Part shown: positions 1 through 12,430 of the stretch, one piece after another | Layout: each line of letters starts with the position of its first letter | Position numbering within the stretch: the first letter of the stretch is position 1 | Source: Nymphaea colorata | Taxonomy: Eukaryota > Streptophyta > Magnoliopsida > Nymphaeales > Nymphaeaceae | Direction: 5' to 3' | Assembly: GCF_008831285.2 (NCBI RefSeq) | Contig: NC_045142.1 | Span: 21,887,354 to 21,951,353, forward strand | DNA length: 64,000 nt | Position numbers and translations under genes: made by a program | Notes under the pieces: generated by a model | Seen by the model: the letters and a program-made list of their open reading frames with translations, nothing else | What the model was told of the DNA's origin: nothing | Database searches by the model: none

Positions 1-7
1 TTTTCAG

Positions 8-3000
8 ATGAGTTCAGGTGATCCAAATGGAACAGTTTCAGGCATTGGAGGGCCCTCAGTAGCAGGAAATACAAGTTTGCTTGGGTGAGAAAACTGGGTC
101 TTTAACTCTTCAAAAATTTTCTGCAACATGACAATCTGCAGGTTATGTCACTGATAATGCACCCTCCTAGTAACTGTGCTTCGCTTGACCCCATCTGTAA
201 TTTTATGTCTTCTTGAGGCAAAAACATGGTAAAAATGTCTGTGATTCTTCTTTTTGGACCAAGTGCATTTCTGACTTGGTGGATAGTTAATTGGGTGCCC
301 TTTGAATGTTGCTTTAGTTCTTCATTATAAGTTTTGCATTGTCTGGCATTGGGAAATAAATTTGCGGACTTTCTTTTTCACTTCTAATCTGTTAGGTCAT
401 TTTGAACCCCAATGTAACAAAGCAAGAACTTCAAAATTTAATTGGCATCTGATATATAAGTGTGCTTTCACAGTAAACCTGTTCTGATCTAGATTGTTTG
501 GCAAATCATGTTTCTAACTCATAATGGCCATAAATCTGTCGGTTTCATTTTGGATCTTAATTTGTTCATGCTAAATCCATTTGCGTTCCTATCATATCTT
601 TGTCTTTGATTTTGCTAGGAGCATCCCTTTCATCTGTCCTTAAGTTCTGATGTGTCTAAAATTCCAGACTATTTTTAGATTAACTGCAGATGTGAGTAAT
701 AAACTAACATTCGACCAAAAGCCTAGTATAGAACATTGTGGTGTTCCCATCCCGCTTTTCTCTAGCTATGTGTTTGTTGAGGAAACATATCTCATATCGC
801 CCACTAAATGGAGGATTTTCTACCAACCAACTTGGAGATACTACTTAAATGGTGCTGGAGCTGGATATCAGAGTGACTTTTCTTCCATTCATATGCTCAG
901 GGAAAAATGGGAGTGACTTGCCTTTTTTATTGCATCTCTTAGTTTCTATTTCCCAAGAATGCGCCATATTTCTTGTCAAGTGCACAAGATACGTAAGAAG
1001 CTTAACCATCTGATGTCTTCATTGTGCAGGTGGGCCATGAGTTCCCTGACACAGAAGGGAAAGGCTGAGCATGCACCTGTTATTTCTTCCAATTCAGATA
1101 AACCTATTGTTTCTGCAGCCTCAAGCACAAGCTTAGGTATTTTCTGCTTGATGCATGAATCAATTTTAAGCCCAACCTACGCCTCAAGTCTATTTTTTTG
1201 GAATATTTCATATGCTTTACTGTGGGACTTTTCAAACTATTGTTTCTGAATTAATTTCTGGATTTGCTTCCTTCAGTCACTTTGTCTATAGGTGTGGTTA
1301 CTCTTCCCCTATATTATATCATCCTAATAGCAGCACAGTCAGTTTTCAGGTTTCTAACAGCGACATTTTTCTTGGGTATTTCTTGGCAAAGTTGTTTTTC
1401 TCGGGTAAATCTCGGAAACATGAAAAAATCTAAGAATTAGGTAAAGATAAAATAAATGAGAGAAGGGAAAAGGTGAGCATGCACCTGTTATTTCTTCCAA
1501 TTCCAATAAACCTATTGTTTCTGCAGCCTCAAGCACAAGCTTTAGGTATTTTAGATGAGAGAAGGGAAAAGCTGAGCATGCACCTCTTATTTGATGATGA
1601 TAAAAATGATGATGAATAACTTCATTTAAGTTTGGATTGAATGCTTAATGTAAGCAACGAGAAAACAAAAAGGAGAAGAGAATGGTAAAACACGATAAAT
1701 TTATTTTTTCAGTTTTTATGAAAACACATTTTTCTTGTTTTTTTCATTTTTCTCATTTTTCTCGTTAATATCATTATATTTTCAAAACTATTGCGGTTTC
1801 TATGACAATATAAATATTAAATAGGACATTTAGTCTCTTATCTCTCATCAATTTTTTGCATGTATGTGGTGATTATCTTAGATTTTCTACAGAGACCGGT
1901 ACAACTAAATGCAATCCATAAATAATTTTTGTTGGTTGACTGTTGACCAACTCAGCTATATCATTTCTTGTTTTATATCTAAAGCGACATGAAAGTTTTC
2001 ACTGCTGTCACTTTTACCATTTGATAGCTATGCATTGTGATTAATCATATCTTTTGACGTGCTTAGAATGACTCCAGTTACGAATCATGGAGTAAGTCCT
2101 TTACCTATAGTTGACATTTTTTTCTTTTGGGGAGCATGGCATGATATATTTTACATTTAAAAGTTTTCCTGTTAAGACTTAGACAATTTTCAGTTGGAAC
2201 TGCTGCATCAGCTTTTCTACAACAGGGAAGAATCATTTTTAATGAGGTCTTACTAATTTGTCGGCCTCTTGCCCTTCCTCCATGATGAAGGAACCCTTTT
2301 AGTTCCTCTCCTTTCCATTGAGTGGGGATTCTCTCTGATTGAGCTGTTCAACCTTTTCCTGGTTTCAGCTACTTTTTCAGAATATTTTTTTAATACTGAA
2401 TATTTAAATGCTTTGACCCTATGGCAATATTGATCTTGGTTGCCTTAAGTGGCACTTTGAGTGTGTCAAATATTGATCTTAGTTGCAAAATTGGTGGATG
2501 CTTATTGTGGTTTTAAACCTTGGGATATTTAGCTAAATGCGGTGCTTCTTTCATGCAGCAAGTGATGCATCAGATTCTATGCCAAGAAATGTGAGCTATA
2601 ATAGTGACATGGCTGATCAGGCTGCACCTTCATCTCCTACCTCCACTGATGGTTGGGGAGAACTAGAAAATGGGACCGTTGAGCATGAAAGTGATAAAGA
2701 TGGATGGGATGATATTGAACCAGTTGATCAAAAGCCGCCTCCAGCACTTGCAAATATATATGCTGCCCAAAAAAGACCTGTGGTGCCTCCTAAACAGCAA
2801 GGTTAGTATATCTTCCATTATTGCTTCCAACATGTTTAAACTCTGATCCCATGGAAGAATAAGATCAGAATTTTGATGTTCTTTATATTTTGGTTGATTT
2901 GCAACATTAGACTTATCATTTGAATGTGTAGGTGAATGCACATTGTTTTCTTTAATAATTTGGGTTGGTTTGAGTTCCTACAAAGGCGGCTATAAGGATT

Positions 3001-4668
3001 TAAAACAGCAGGTGTAGTTGAATCTTAGTGTCAAAAAAGAAAGAGAGAGAGGGAGGGATCCACTGTAGCCCTTAATTATTTCAGCAAGGTTCTAACTTCT
3101 AAGAATCAAATGTTTTTTTTTTTTTGTAAATCAGTTTTATGTTTTAATTGTTCAAAAAATGCGCTAAATGTTATATTACAAAAGAATTTTAGGGGTCTGT
3201 GTTTTATGAAGATTTCAAGGGCATGTTTTTCTAGACGGTTTTTAACAGTTTTTGTTTCTTAAAAATTTGTTGCCCAAGGGGTTACATCTGTCCTGCAGAA
3301 GACCATGTTGGTTGCATGGGAATGCCTAGCCATATGAAACCAACATATGGCTATTGAATACATTTTGGACATTGATTGGGAAAGGCCTTTGTTAAACTTA
3401 AGAAACCATGTAAATGAGTATTATATCATTGTGACAATATATCACCTTCTGGCTTAGCATAAAATTAGCATTACTTCGCTATTTTGGCTGTATATGCACG
3501 TGTGCCAACACAGAGAAGTGCAGTGCTCATGATCAGTTAGGCCTTTGCTGCTATGATGAAACCTGAAGGGAAGTGCAAGTTGTATTGGGAGCACAATCAA
3601 AGTTCAACCCTTGTATAACCTGTCAGACGTTTCCATAACTGATGAATAGTGTAACTGGATTCTGGTGAGGGTGCCACAATCCTCGTTTTTACATGTTTTG
3701 AAGGAAAGTATGAGTTGTAGTGGGAGCAAGATCAATGTAAAATTTAATTTAACCTGTTATATATCCTGCTGGGCTTCTTCTTAGCTAATAAAGAATGCAA
3801 TTGAATTATGGTTTCAACTTTTACATGCTTGAAGCACCATTATTGGCTTCTCCTTTTGGTGTAGTTTCAAATTTCTAATCGAATAGCTCTGGTACCAATT
3901 CAGAATCTTAGCATGTTCCTTTACTGTTTCTGGATTTAAACTGGAAAACATGGTTGTCCGACTTGTTAAGACATTTTTCATTTGGTAGTCGTTCAGTCCA
4001 TTTGCTTGGTCAACCAGCCTATAAAGTAAAAAGGTGCAGTAAAAATGTTATTATTCATCCCATTGAAGGGTCACTCCTGCTCCTTGAAACAGTGGGAACA
4101 TTTTTTGCCATTTCATAATGAGATTCATGATTTTGAAATGATGAATATTGTTGATGTGTGATTGCTTATTCTGCATGATCTTTTGATGTGTTAATGAGTT
4201 TGGTTTTTCTAAGGGCATGGTACTACTCTTCACTTTCGGTTGATGCAATAAGCAGGCAAGACATTAGGAAATCATCTTCTAATCATGCTATTCTACTTTA
4301 TTGCAGTCACAGGTAGCAGACTGGGAAGCTCTGTTACAGCAGCAGCCAAAGAAGAGGATGATCTATGGGGTGCGGTAGCAGCTCCTGCACCAAAAACTAC
4401 CGCTAAACCCATCCAACCGAAGACAGTGACCAGTGACGATGATGATCCATGGGGTGCCATAGCTGCTGTACCTCCCAAAACAACTGCCAAGCCACTGCAG
4501 TCGAAATCAACTGCAAGCAGTGATGATGATCCATGGGCTGCTATAGCTGCTCCTGCCCCTACTACACGTGCAAAGCCGCTCTCGGCTGCTCGTGGGCGAG
4601 GCAGCCGTGCTGCTCCCATGAAGTTGGGTGTACAGCGAATAAATCGGAGTTCATCATCAGATACATAG
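8..4668 (+). CDS. SCYL1/CTEXP-like pseudokinase, C-terminal exons (5' partial)
   Basis: Four exons join in frame: 8-84, 1030-1136, 2559-2801 and 4307-4668 (TAG stop), giving 262 codons. All junctions use GT/AG, and codons split across them are restored as Gly, Ala and Val. The upstream kinase-like and HEAT-repeat regions lie outside the window. The visible tail starts with a Ser/Gly-rich linker and a 'WAMSSLTQKGK' segment. Then come 'DGWGELENG' and 'DGWDDIEP' acidic-Trp motifs, and a 'PPALANIYAAQKRP' segment. Three repeats of roughly 31 residues follow (DDLWGAVAA, DDPWGAIAA, DDPWAAIAA, each followed by a Lys/Thr/Pro linker), and the protein ends with an RGRG patch and 'KLGVQRINR'. This order matches my memory of Arabidopsis At2g40730 (CTEXP), the plant homologue of SCYL1/yeast Cex1, which is linked to tRNA export and COPI/clathrin traffic. 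The family is catalytically inactive. Exon joins are inferred from splice sites and frame, not from transcripts. Confidence 0.9.
1053..1592 (+). repeat. Partial exon duplication inside the next intron of the SCYL1-like gene
   Basis: The stretch 1053-1146 covers most of the exon at 1030-1136 and its donor. It is repeated almost base for base at 1461-1553, inside the following intron. A shorter third copy of its beginning is at 1557-1592. The second copy keeps the GTATTT donor but has one extra T just before it, which changes the exit phase. It also has a GCTGAG to GGTGAG change that makes a new GTGAGC donor-like site. Confidence 0.85.
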
Positions 4669-4764
4669 TTTATCTTTTGGTAAATGGAAAAGAAAAAAGT
4701 AGAAAAAAAGGGTCATGTATGCTATTTGGTTGTGCAATATTCTTTTTCCATGTACGATTCGTTT

Positions 4765-4770
4765 AATAAA
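4765..4770 (+). terminator. Candidate poly(A) signal of the SCYL1-like gene
   Basis: AATAAA lies about 100 bases after the TAG stop of the SCYL1-like gene, in an AT-rich stretch, and is the first canonical hexamer there. The cleavage site itself cannot be read from sequence. Confidence 0.5.
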
Positions 4771-5265
4771 TTTTGTAAATTAGATACTGGATGGTGATAA
4801 TAGCCATATTCATATTGGTTGTGTATTGAGAAAGATCATATAGCAATCATGTAATTTCGTTTTTCTACTTTTGGTTGTTTGAGTTCCTCTTGCACTTCTT
4901 TGCTTGTTTTTTGGTAATGTTGAATGTTGACTATGGTTAGTAGGCGATTTACAGGATAAAGATCAGGCACGCAATGTCCTCATAATAAATTAGTTTCTTT
5001 TTTATGAGTAATAGCAAAAAGAGACTTATTTTAATATTTTGCTATGCAAATCCATTACTTAGATGACATTAAGGGAACATTTGAATACATGGAATTAAAA
5101 AACCAGACATAAAATGCCCGGTATTTGGTACCAGACATATCATGGTAAATTTATCACGTTAAATTCTTTCAAACGGGTCCTTATTGTGGTAGTTTTGTTC
5201 CACTTTTCATGTGTCCCAATATGTTTGATGTCTTAGAATTTTCGTGCGGGTACTTTAGTTTCATG

Positions 5266-5480
5266 TAGGGGTGAACAACGCTCGAGCTCGACTTGTCAGA
5301 GCTAGGCTCGTGAATGAGTTCGAGTTGAATCATTTGCTAGGTACGTTATGATGAATGTCAATTCTATTCAAAAGAGTTTGTTGAACCTTAATCGAGTCGA
5401 GGTTGAGCTCAAAACGTAAGGAAGAATATCAATTTTATTCAAATGAATTTGTTGAGCAGATTTACATGTGGATCCGTTTG
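5266..5480 (+). repeat. TAGGGGTGAA-ended, GAGCTCGAC-rich dispersed repeat
   Basis: The stretch begins TAGGGGTGAACAACG and continues with repeated CTCGAGCTCGAC-type words and a 'GTTGAACCTTAATCGAG' segment. The same family is present in the opposite orientation at about 39.55-39.95 kb. The TAGGGGTG end resembles hAT-type terminal sequences. The right end is not resolved. Confidence 0.5.
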
Positions 5481-5867
5481 TCAAATGGCTTTAGAGGGTC
5501 CAGAATTTTTTAGTTCTAGGGTTCTAAGTCATGGGATCTGTTATCCCGTTACCGCTTTACAGTGATGCCGTTTTAGATAGGAAAGGTATTTGTGGAGAGA
5601 GAGCCCTTGCTAGGATCAAGTTATTTTTCTTTTGTGCAGATGGTTTCATCCTGTTCAGCAGGCTTGAAGCTCTTCATTTGGAATGCTTGAAATTGGTTCA
5701 AGCGGAGTTTGACAAGCACAGGGAGTGGAGGTGTCTATGGACAAATCGGCGAGAATTCCAATTGACACAAATGAAACCATTAAACGTAAAGTTTGCCAAA
5801 GAAAAAAAAAAAGAAAACGGGGGCAGATCACCTGAATTCTTTAATGAGTTTTAAAGAATTTGTTTCT

Positions 5868-6070
5868 TTGTTTGGGTGACACATCCAAAACCTGGTTTTT
5901 AATTACGTAAAAGGGAGTAAATTTTTCATTCTCTTTTATAAAGCAGGGTTTTATCCAAGTGTTTTTTTCAAACCCAATTTTGATGGCACCCAAACATTCC
6001 AAATGTTTGGTTTTGGAGGCAAAACTATGTTTTGACTCCAAAACCTGGTTTTGCAGTGTCCCAAACACCC
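5868..6070. mobile_element. Small foldback element (MITE-like)
   Basis: The left end (TGTTTGGGTGACAC then CCAAAACCTGG) and the right end (CCAAAACCTGG then GTGTCCCAAACA) are partly inverted copies of each other about 200 bases apart. The interior is T-rich and has no coding potential. No target duplication could be fixed. Confidence 0.35.
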
Positions 6071-8768
6071 CCAACAAAAGCTAAAGGTTGTCCGAAACTA
6101 AGTTCACGGCTCAAGATATCTGAAGTTCTTCTAGAAATATTATGTATATGTCATTTGTTTAACACAAAACAAGTGATGGAATGTGTCAATGAAATAAGAA
6201 AAGAATACCTGGTGAAACAAATATCAGTCAAATGCAAGGCGCAAAAATTTATCAGTAAAAAATCCGAATTATTTCAAAAGAAAGGTAGCCAAGTCACGAG
6301 TTACTACAAAACAATGGTCTATCTACTTGATTTAGAAAGGTGCTCTTAACCATACTTGCACAAGCAGGTAAAATGAAAATAATTTTTGAGAAGGCATTTA
6401 GTTGATATTTAATATCACGAATCTCTGTAGGCAAATTGACCCTAAAAAAATGAATACCCATTAGTGATTTCTGGATAACAAGCCAAGCAAACGGATCCAA
6501 TAAAATCAACAAATCTTCCTTGTCAAGCAATTAAGGTCCCTTCACTTCCAAGCGATGATCAATCTAAAATCCGCTAACTCGGTTAGTTGACAGCAGCAAT
6601 GTCGAGGATTGGACTTTACTTTAATATTAAATTGGCAGTTTTTCTGGGTTTTTTTTTTTTAAAAAAAAAAAAATTGTGCCGTTTGTCGTGATCCATATCT
6701 TTTATGACTTGGGAGGGGCATAACCTTCCTCCTCTAACTTCTGGGCAACTTTTTTTTTTTTTTTTGGGAAATGTTGTGATCATTAGGTCTTTGCGTGATG
6801 CAACCTAAGCTACTCACACATGATTTTGGAAAATGTTTTGAAAACCAAGGTTGAAACAGATTTTTGAAGATAAATTTTGAATTGAAAAGTCTTAGAACTT
6901 GGGGAAATGTGAATGAAGTGTATCCTGCAAGATATTAAGAGAGGTAGGTCTTCTTTGGGCCCTCACTATGATAAATGGTGTAAATAGGGCCTAGTTGCCT
7001 TACATTTTTGTGAAGATATATGCTAGCATTTGGTCAACCATGGATGCTAAAGTGAAAAAAAAAAAGTCTGCATATGCATGAAATGAGCAGAAGTATGCAT
7101 GCGAATTTTTTGAAGAAAAAACTGCAATTGTTCCCAGTTAGGAATAAGAGTAGGCGTCGGGCTGGGCTCGGGCCCTATTAAAAGGACATTGGGCTGACCC
7201 GACAACTTCTCAAGCCGACTCAAACCGACACCTGGGTGGACAATGGCTCATCTTCAATTTAACTGGGCAACCCCACCTTTTGATGGTTCAGTTGAGTAGC
7301 ATCCATGAGAATCTAAACGAGAACAGACCTTCTTATTAGATTACAAAGAACTTGTGATAAGCTTGGTCTGAGCTATAGTTGTAGAATTGAGCTAGAAATT
7401 GCCAAATATTTCTAAGGGAATGTGTCCCATCAAATTCAAGTAGACCGGGTAGAGATAAGATGAACAAAACCAGGAACTGTTGAGGGGAAAATAACAGTTT
7501 CTCTAGCTAAGATCAGCACAAAACTATCCTAATCGAGCTTAAATTTCTCCTAACTTGATTGATTCTTGATGCTTGTAACTTGATTGATTAATTCCATGCT
7601 TTAAAATTTTGCCAAAATAGAGAGAAAATGGCAAAATAACGGGCATTAAACTCTAATCTTCTCCTTTAAAAGGCCTTCAACCAATCTCCTGGCTACTCAA
7701 AATGCTTTGAAATTATTTTAAATTATTTCTAAAATTTAACTTTTTCTCATTATTATTACTTTTACTTGTGTTATGTGTTGTTCGTTTTGTAAATTAAGCA
7801 TCTTTGATGGGGTTGCTGCAACAAATAGAGTGGGGGTTTGGTAAGCGGTTAGTCTCTTTTTTAAATTCTCGAAACGTCAACCTTACACCAATATGCAAGT
7901 TGAAATATAGCAGGGTGATTTGGTATCTGAATGGATGAGAGAAAGGATAAAAAACTTTGATACTTTAAGTAATAGAATGAAATACTTATCTTCCAGAGAC
8001 TCCATGGCGAGGCGGGCGAGCGTGAGGAGGATGAGAAGAGACTCCATGGGGGTCTTCCCTCAGCGGTGGGCTTCCAGAGATGGAGCAGGAGGTGGCGCCT
8101 GCACTGATTGGTGTTGCATGTATGGATGGGGAGCATCTACTGATTAGGGACTCAAGTTGCATTCGAGGTAGGTCTTCTCTTCCTTTTCCTTTACTGGTTA
8201 AAGATATGGATGATTTTGTGCCTCCTCTTCTGCTCTCCTTTGTAAATGGGTAATCTGAGGGGCAGATGAATGGAGGAGAAGTGGTCTCTGCAATTGGGAA
8301 TAGGAAATCTCCTGTAGGGAATGCTTGTGGTGAAGAGGGAAACACTTGCTAGGGTGAGGTAGTGGCTGATCCAGTGCCGTTTGGCAGTGTGGGCTGAAGA
8401 GGGCTTCCTTAACCTCCATCTTGGGCGGACCGTGTTGCAGGTCGTGGTCCTGACGGTGAAGAGAATCTGCCTCCTTAAAAGTTATTCTCGGCAAGGGTCG
8501 GCCAAGAATAATGGTGACTGAGGAAGACCTCCAAAGCATGACGAAACCCTTCCAATGGTCGGCAGTTTGTTGTTTCATGGGTTCAACCTCTAAAGTCAGT
8601 GGGAACATCTCTAAGCTTATTTCTGGCCTACTTATGCAATGGATGGGGAGAATATCTCTTTAAATTTCTCTTCTCAATAAAAGGGATTTTTTGATTCGAG
8701 TGACTAGCGAAGAACTTAACTTGGTATTGAAAAAAAGTGCTTGGAAAGTGGGCGGTAGGGTTCTGGTG

Positions 8769-9752
8769 GCTGCCAGATGGAGCCCTGGCCAACCACTTGA
8801 GATTAATCCTAGTACTACTACTCTTTTGTGGGAGAGGCTGCCAGGTCTTCCACCATATTTTTGAAATGGTCGAATCTTCAAAGCATTGGCAACGAGACTA
8901 TAAGGTGACTTCCTAGAGGCAGACACTCCTACGGTTCAAATGTCCTGCACTAATTTCGCTCGCATCATATTGGATCTCCCCATCCAATCTAAACTCCTGC
9001 TAGAGGTGGAGATTGACTTGGGAGGTGGCCATATCCTCGCGCAAGCAACCGTTTATGAAGGTCACTTCCGTTTTTGCCGTATGTGTGGTGTGAATTCTCA
9101 TCCACTAGAGACTTGCCCTAAAATTCTTAACTCAAAAGTGAAATACGGCTCTAGAACTCCAGAAGGTGGACACATGGTCACTAGTATTTCTCTCAACAGA
9201 AGAAAAGGGCCTTCAAGCGGGTCACGATTGGAGCACCTTACTGCAGCCAACAAGTTTTAAGTGTTTGGAAACAGAAAAGGATCATGGCTCTAATGACAAA
9301 ACCAAGGAGTGGCCAAAGAAGTTGCCTCAGAAGTTAGAGCAGGCAAAAACAAATCGCCTAATTCAGTGAAGGATCAAAACAACAGTCACATATCCACTGA
9401 GCACCTTCCCAATCCTTTTGCCTCCAAGCCTCCTAATGTGCAGGAGTTCCCTTATGACATCCCACCAGGGTTTTCCTTTTCTTCACCTAGTCAACCGGGG
9501 CAAGATGGAGTTGCCAGTTCTTCGAGTAAACTAGGCGCAATAGAGGGATCCTCGTCATGGGAATTCATATTAAGTCACGAGGCTAAGCATATAAGCAGGG
9601 GAAGGGAAGGTAGAGGGAGCAAAGGTTGGAACATCATAAAGGACTCGTCAAACTTTAATCTTCTTCTACATGAAGACCTTGAAGGAGTGGACAACAAACA
9701 TAAAAGAACTTGCTATGGCAACTTTTCACCAGATTTTCTCCTCAACCCCTAG
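8769..9752 (+). pseudogene. LINE ORF1 remnant (DUF4283-like region plus CCHC zinc knuckle)
   Basis: One frame reads from about 8769 through 9260. It contains 'WSPGQPLEIN', then 'LLWERLPGLPPYF' ending at an in-frame TGA (8862-8864). The continuation 'NGRIFKALATRL' ends at a TAA (8901-8903), followed by 'FARIILDLP' and the knuckle 'CRMCGVNSHPLETC' (C-x2-C-x4-H-x4-C). This is the layout of DUF4283/zf-CCHC_4 proteins, the nucleic-acid-binding first ORF of plant LINEs. A frameshift near 9.25-9.31 kb moves the reading to the frame that ends at 9752, a Ser/Pro-rich linker of low conservation. Material between 7.9 and 8.77 kb probably belongs to the same ORF but is too broken to read. Confidence 0.75.
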
Positions 9753-9839
9753 GTTCAGCCCATAGAGGGCCCTATGGGGGAGACCAAGGAGGGTGAACTG
9801 CCCATAACAGATTCTCTTCCATGAATTTTATGTCATAGA

Positions 9840-10512
9840 ATGTAAGATGGTTGGTTAGATGGGAGGCTAACCCAAAACTCTCATCTCTCCTGCAAGCTTT
9901 CTCCCATGGTTGGTGTTGCTTAATCAACACAATGCTCTCTCTTAGCAAGCTCCACCAATGGCAGCTTATTATGAAGAATTATGGTATGGTTTTCAATTCT
10001 CACTTGTCCTCTGGGGTTGCTCGTATTCTTTGTGCATGGGATCCGGCAAGGCTAAAAGCTCAAGTTGTGGTGATAAATCATTGTTGGATTTTCTTAAAAT
10101 GTTTTAGGAGAAGCCCTGAGAGATTTTCTATGTGGGAGGAATCTATCTTCTCACAAACTCATATGCTAGGCAGGTGGAATTTCAAAAACTTCGCTCTCTC
10201 CTTCAACATCTTCAGAAACCAACTTTGTTGATGAGTGATTTTAATTGCATGCTGGGCCCACAAAATAAAACTGACAATAGTCCCTCACTCTTTTCCTACA
10301 ACAATTGTGCCTTATTCCTAGCGATCAATAGCTTTAATCCTTTGGTAGATCCTAAAAGGATCTTCACTTGGACTAATAACTGTAGAAATGGAGAAACCAT
10401 TTTCTGCAGGTTGAATTGGTGTCTGTTGAACTCGGCATGACGTCAACAATGGTAAGGGAGAAATCAACTGAAAGTAGTGATTCGATCTTCTTCTGACCAT
10501 TCGCCTCTTGTC
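9840..10512 (+). pseudogene. LINE endonuclease domain remnant
   Basis: Fragments in two frames keep the order of the exonuclease-endonuclease-phosphatase fold of LINEs: 'SSGVARILCAWDP', then 'LRSLLQHLQKPTLLMSDFN', then 'RIFTWTNN', then 'SSDHSPLVF'. The usual GDFN metal-site motif reads SDFN here, while the terminal SDHSPL motif is intact. The frame changes between 10.13 and 10.23 kb and again near 10.43 kb. In an active element this domain nicks target DNA to prime reverse transcription. This copy cannot be functional. Confidence 0.7.
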
Positions 10513-12430
10513 TTCTCATCATCATTCTCTGAAATCGGCCATACTCGCCCTAGACTTTTCAGGTTTTTTAGTAGCTGGGCTCGACTACCTGAGAGCCACA
10601 GGATAGTGGCTGAAGCTTGGTCTCGTCGTTATCTGGGCGCCCCCCTAATTAGGGTTATCTCGAAGCTTGAAAGAGTAAGGAAAGACTTATCTAGATGGTA
10701 CAAACACCAGGTTGGGGACGTGGCTCTTCGCATCAATGGCCTAAAGCAGTCGCTTGAGGACACCCAAATCAGATGTGAAGTGGGGGATAGTTCCATGGCT
10801 CCGGTGGAAATGTTGTTTAGGCAAGAGTTGTCGACTGCACTCTTAGAAGAAAAAAGTCAATGGAGACAAAAGGCTAGGATTAAATGGCTCCGAGAGGGGG
10901 ACAATAATACGGCCTTTTTCCAAAGAGTGGTGAAGGGGTGTCGTGACAAAAACCAAATCCTCAGAATGGAAGAAGGTGGTTTGGAGTTTAAGGACCAACA
11001 TATGATTCAGCAAATATGTTTCAATTATTTTTTTAATCTTCTTAGCACTACGGATAGCTCAAGTGAGATTCTTCCAAGTTTATGGAATGGAGAGGTCGTG
11101 TCAAAGATAGAAAACCAAAGTTTGTTTAAACTAGTCACTAGAGAGGAGGTGAAACAGGTGGTCTTCGAGTCTATCCAGACAGCGCTTCGGGACCAGATGG
11201 TTTCCCTGTCTCTTTCTTTAGATCTTATTGGATATAGTGGAGGACGATGTTTTTTAGGTCATGCATAGCTTTCTGAATTCAGTGAGGCTGGTCAAGAAGA
11301 TTAACAGGTCTATGGTAGCTCTTATTCCAAAACATGAGAGCGCAAAAATGGTCATCGAGTTTCAGCCGATTGCTCTATGCAATTTATTGTATAAATACAT
11401 GTGCAAATTGCTGGCCAATATAATGAAAACATATTCGCAAGGATTATTGGAAAGGAGCAGTGTGCTTTTATCCAAAACATATCTATTTATGAAAAGATTT
11501 ATTTTAGCTCTTGAAGTAGTTCACTCACTGCAACCCTCCAATAGGCCTTATTGCCACTTAAAACTTGATTTGTCTAAAGCATATGATTTGGTTAATTGGA
11601 AATTCCTGGAAAATGCTCTGCTCAAGGTTGGATTTTCAGAAGCATGGGTTACGCGCATCATGTCATGTGTCACCTCTACCTCCGCTTTAGTCTTGGTTAA
11701 TGGGGTTAAAAGTGAGTATTTTTATCTTGCTTGTGGGCTTCGCTAGGGAGATCCAATATCTCCTTATCTCTTCATTATCATTATGGAAATTTTCAGCAGG
11801 CCTATCTTTGGGAGGATGACAGACTGCTTGTTTAGGCCTCCCCTCATACCTCGTGTGGGTCGTGCTCCCCCATTTCTTGCCTTTGCGGATCATGTCATCC
11901 TTTTCAGCGACATTTCACATGCTTCAATAAAGCAAGTGCAAGAAACATTGCGGCTCCTAGGGACAAATGCAGGTCTGAAGGTTAACTCCCAAAAATCTAA
12001 TATTAATTTTTCTGATGCAGTGTCGGCTGAGGCGAAAGGCAAGATTTGTGCTACTCTTGGGTGGCCTTGTGATGCCCTCCCTACATCTTACCTTGGGCTA
12101 CCTTTGTTCGCTGGTAAACTTAAGGATGTCTGGTGCCAACCCCTCATCAACAAGGTCGAAAAACGTCTTTCTTTGTGGAAGTCGGTCACCCTCTCCTATG
12201 CTGGTTGATTATACCTCCTCAAACATATCCTTAGCAGCATTATTGGCTTCTGGACATTAGTCTTTGCTCTTCCTAAGAAGGCATCTGAGCTACTTGCCGC
12301 ATCTATGGCCAACTTTTTATGGGGAGGAGATGAGAACTCTAGAGCAAGGTGCTTTATTGCTTGGGACAAAGTTTGCAAACCTTACTCGGAGGGAGGCGTG
12401 AGATTACCACGTCTCGAAGGCGTGTCAGGT
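10500..12430 (+). pseudogene. LINE reverse transcriptase remnant
   Basis: The 10477-11268 frame holds the pre-RT linker ('KARIKWLREGDNNTAFFQ'). A frameshift follows at about 11.19 kb, where the SGPDGF motif lies in another frame. Next come 'ALIPKHE', 'HLKLDLSKAYD' (motif A, FDxxKAYD-like), and 'RQGDPISPYLF' with its Gln codon mutated to TAG (11744-11746). Motif C reads FADHVILF instead of FADDxxLF, so a catalytic Asp is lost. Downstream are 'SYLGLPLFAGK' and 'NFLWGG', typical of plant LINE RT. The loss of both RQGDP continuity and a catalytic Asp shows inactivity. Confidence 0.85.

Larger units (their letters stand above)
4780..7860. other. Intergenic stretch with repeat fragments
   Basis: No supportable gene is present. 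The stretch contains a TAGGGGTGAA-ended GAGCTCGAC-rich repeat (from 5266), a small foldback element near 5.87-6.07 kb, poly(A)/poly(T) runs near 6.65 and 6.75 kb, and a GGGCTCGGGCC-type degenerate repeat near 7.15-7.25 kb. Short open frames at 5531-5854 and 6032-6349 have no recognisable similarity and cross these repeats. Confidence 0.6.

Noticed and set aside
7986..8608. Minus-strand frames of 119 and 136 residues in the left part of the LINE
   Set aside because: They run antisense to the LINE ORF1 remnant, with Pro/Ser/His-rich content and no domain.
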